Shown here in pieces: positions 4,908-5,943 of a stretch of DNA of 5,943 nucleotides. Origin of the DNA: Bacilli bacterium. Its GTDB lineage: Bacteria > Bacillota_I > Bacilli_A > RF39 > UBA660. The notes below the pieces were generated by a model, which worked only from the letters and a program-made list of their open reading frames with translations, made no database searches and was not told where the DNA came from. The stretch spans positions 1-5,943 of the forward strand of contig CAAETG010000200.1 of assembly GCA_900758895.1 (NCBI GenBank), given 5' to 3'. Each line of letters opens with the position of its first letter. Positions within the stretch are counted from its first letter, which is position 1. Made by a program: the position numbers and the translations under genes.

Positions 4908-5810
4908 TTACTGCAATTCATAATGCAATGGAATAATATCAGCTTGTCTAACAAAATTAACAATAAAGTCATTACTTTCCTTTGTGATAATGATGCCAAT
5001 CGTTCTATTATGAAATGGCTTTTTTACTTGTTCATCGACTAGCTTCATATAAAACTCTATTTGTGATTTATCTTCTTTTCTTAGTTCCCTTAATTTTAAT
5101 TCTACTACTACAAAAGTATTAATTTCATAATTAAAAAGTAAAATATCAATAAAATAATTATGATTATCTTTAACTAATTTATACTCATTACCTACAAAAG
5201 AAAAACCGTTTCCTAATTGTTTAAAAAAATAGTTTAGATTAGCTAAAATATTTAATTCTAAATCTTTTTCATTATTTACTATACTTTGAATGGGAATAAT
5301 AATTGGATTTTTCATGTCAGTTGTAATAGAGTATTTGATAGGTACAAGAATATCTATCTTGTCAGGTTTATTAACTAATCGTTCATAAGAATTGTTTTTA
5401 ATTTCTTGTCTTAATTCTCTAACGGATAAATGATTTTTTATTATCAAATTAAAATAATAATTACGTCTATTTTCATCCTTTATTGAAATTAAATATCGAT
5501 AGTAAGACCAAGAAAGTTGGCACGCTGTGCCAAGTATTGGAAAACTCATATAGAATTTTCTAAATCTAGATAGATTTGTATAATCATATCCTTTACCATA
5601 AAATTTAGTTAATTTAATAGACCACTTCTTAATGAGTTCGTTTCCATACTTAGCTCTTTTGCTTCCACCTTGTGCTTCCACGATAATTTTTCCGATTTGC
5701 CAATAGGTTTCTACTAAGCTCCTATTCTCATCTAATCTTCTTACTCTTTTATTAATCTCATTGTGTTTAATTAAATGTTCAATTTCTTCGTAATATTGTT
5801 GTTCTTTCAT
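4908..5810 (-). CDS. DUF1016/YhcG-family PD-(D/E)XK nuclease-like protein (300 aa)
   Basis: This protein belongs to the DUF1016/YhcG family, intracellular putative nucleases widespread on accessory DNA. After a charged leader, the N-terminal domain (DUF1016_N, about 30-145) shows YWQIGKIIVEAQ, RAKYGNELIKKWSIKLTK, GKGYDYTNLSRFRKFY, LSWSYYRYLI and LSVRELRQEI. The C-terminal domain (about 165-295) has the PD-(D/E)XK pattern: a helix with Glu185, Asp222 in FIDILLF, Glu237-x-Lys239 in VVVELKL, and Gln250 in SQIEFYMKLVDEQ. All expected catalytic positions are present. The protein is slightly shorter than many members (about 330-360). The start has AAAGGA 8 bases upstream. A 32-base gap separates it from the fragment of a second copy, so it was part of a tandem array. 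Substrate and biological role are unknown. A link to restriction or phage defence is suggested by the typical surroundings of the family, not by anything in this window. Confidence 0.88.
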   Translation of the reverse strand: MKEQQYYEEIEHLIKHNEINKRVRRLDENRSLVETYWQIGKIIVEAQGGSKRAKYGNELIKKWSIKLTKFYGKGYDYTNLSRFRKFYMSFPILGTACQLSWSYYRYLISIKDENRRNYYFNLIIKNHLSVRELRQEIKNNSYERLVNKPDKIDILVPIKYSITTDMKNPIIIPIQSIVNNEKDLELNILANLNYFFKQLGNGFSFVGNEYKLVKDNHNYFIDILLFNYEINTFVVVELKLRELRKEDKSQIEFYMKLVDEQVKKPFHNRTIGIIITKESNDFIVNFVRQADIIPLHYELQ

Positions 5811-5851
5811 AGGGAATCCTTTCTTCCCCTACACTCCTAAACCACTTATGT

Positions 5852-5884
5852 AAATGTCAACATCAAAACTTAAGAAAATGTCAA
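5852..5884 (-). repeat. Direct repeat upstream of the nuclease gene
   Basis: AAATGTCAA occurs at 5852-5860 and again at 5876-5884, a 24-base period. On the minus strand each copy contains TTGACATTT. Similarity continues imperfectly beyond the nonamer. Each TTGACA resembles a -35 element, but neither has a convincing -10 at 16-18 bases. The pair could be an operator or chance in AT-rich DNA. Confidence 0.4.
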
Positions 5885-5943
5885 AGTTAAAACCTTATGA
5901 TTTTTAAATAGTAATCCATATTTAATTTATTCCAATTTCCTTC

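Noticed and set aside
5811..5943. Sigma-A promoter for the nuclease gene
   Set aside because: Both TTGACA copies lack a -10 at 16-18 bases, and the alternative TTGGAA-16-TACTAT farther upstream is too weak to call.

Overview
The window is AT-rich DNA from a low-GC, spore-forming member of the Bacillota, probably an uncultured gut lineage of the Bacilli/Erysipelotrichia type. The evidence is strong Shine-Dalgarno sites, short intergenic regions with hairpin/T-tract terminators, and three adjacent homologues of Bacillus sporulation genes (spoIIIAH, gerE, gerM). The taxonomic placement is inference. All intact genes end in TAA or TAG.

Left part (1-1740). An N-terminally anchored extracellular protein reads leftward off the window edge. 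It is divergent from a 73-residue XRE-type helix-turn-helix protein. The XRE gene is convergent with a five-helix membrane protein of the CmpB-like 'putative ABC transporter permease' family. The stop codons of these two convergent genes overlap inside one shared terminator hairpin.

Middle part (1790-3680). This is a rightward sporulation block: spoIIIAH, gerE, gerM. In Bacillus, SpoIIIAH and GerM both belong to the SpoIIIA-SpoIIQ channel (A-Q complex) that joins mother cell and forespore, and GerE is the last mother-cell transcription factor, made under sigma-K. The promoters fit these roles. A sequence matching the whole sigma-K consensus lies upstream of gerE, and a sequence readable as sigma-E or sigma-A lies upstream of spoIIIAH. 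A terminator separates gerE from gerM, and a bidirectional terminator closes the block.

Right part (3680-5943). A leftward unit contains an intact DUF1016/YhcG-like PD-(D/E)XK nuclease gene, then the first 36 codons of a second, diverged copy with its own ribosome binding site, then the 3' 60% of an ABC exporter gene. The second copy and the exporter are joined at a 10-base near-identity (ATTGRCAAAT). This looks like a deletion scar that removed the rest of the nuclease copy and exporter helices TM1-4. The exporter remnant also has a +1 frameshift in an A6 run and an altered ABC signature region, so it is a pseudogene unless the assembly is wrong here.

The most informative points are the compact spoIIIAH-gerE-gerM block with its promoters, and the microhomology fusion in the right part. 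No RNA gene, CRISPR array or insertion sequence was recognised.
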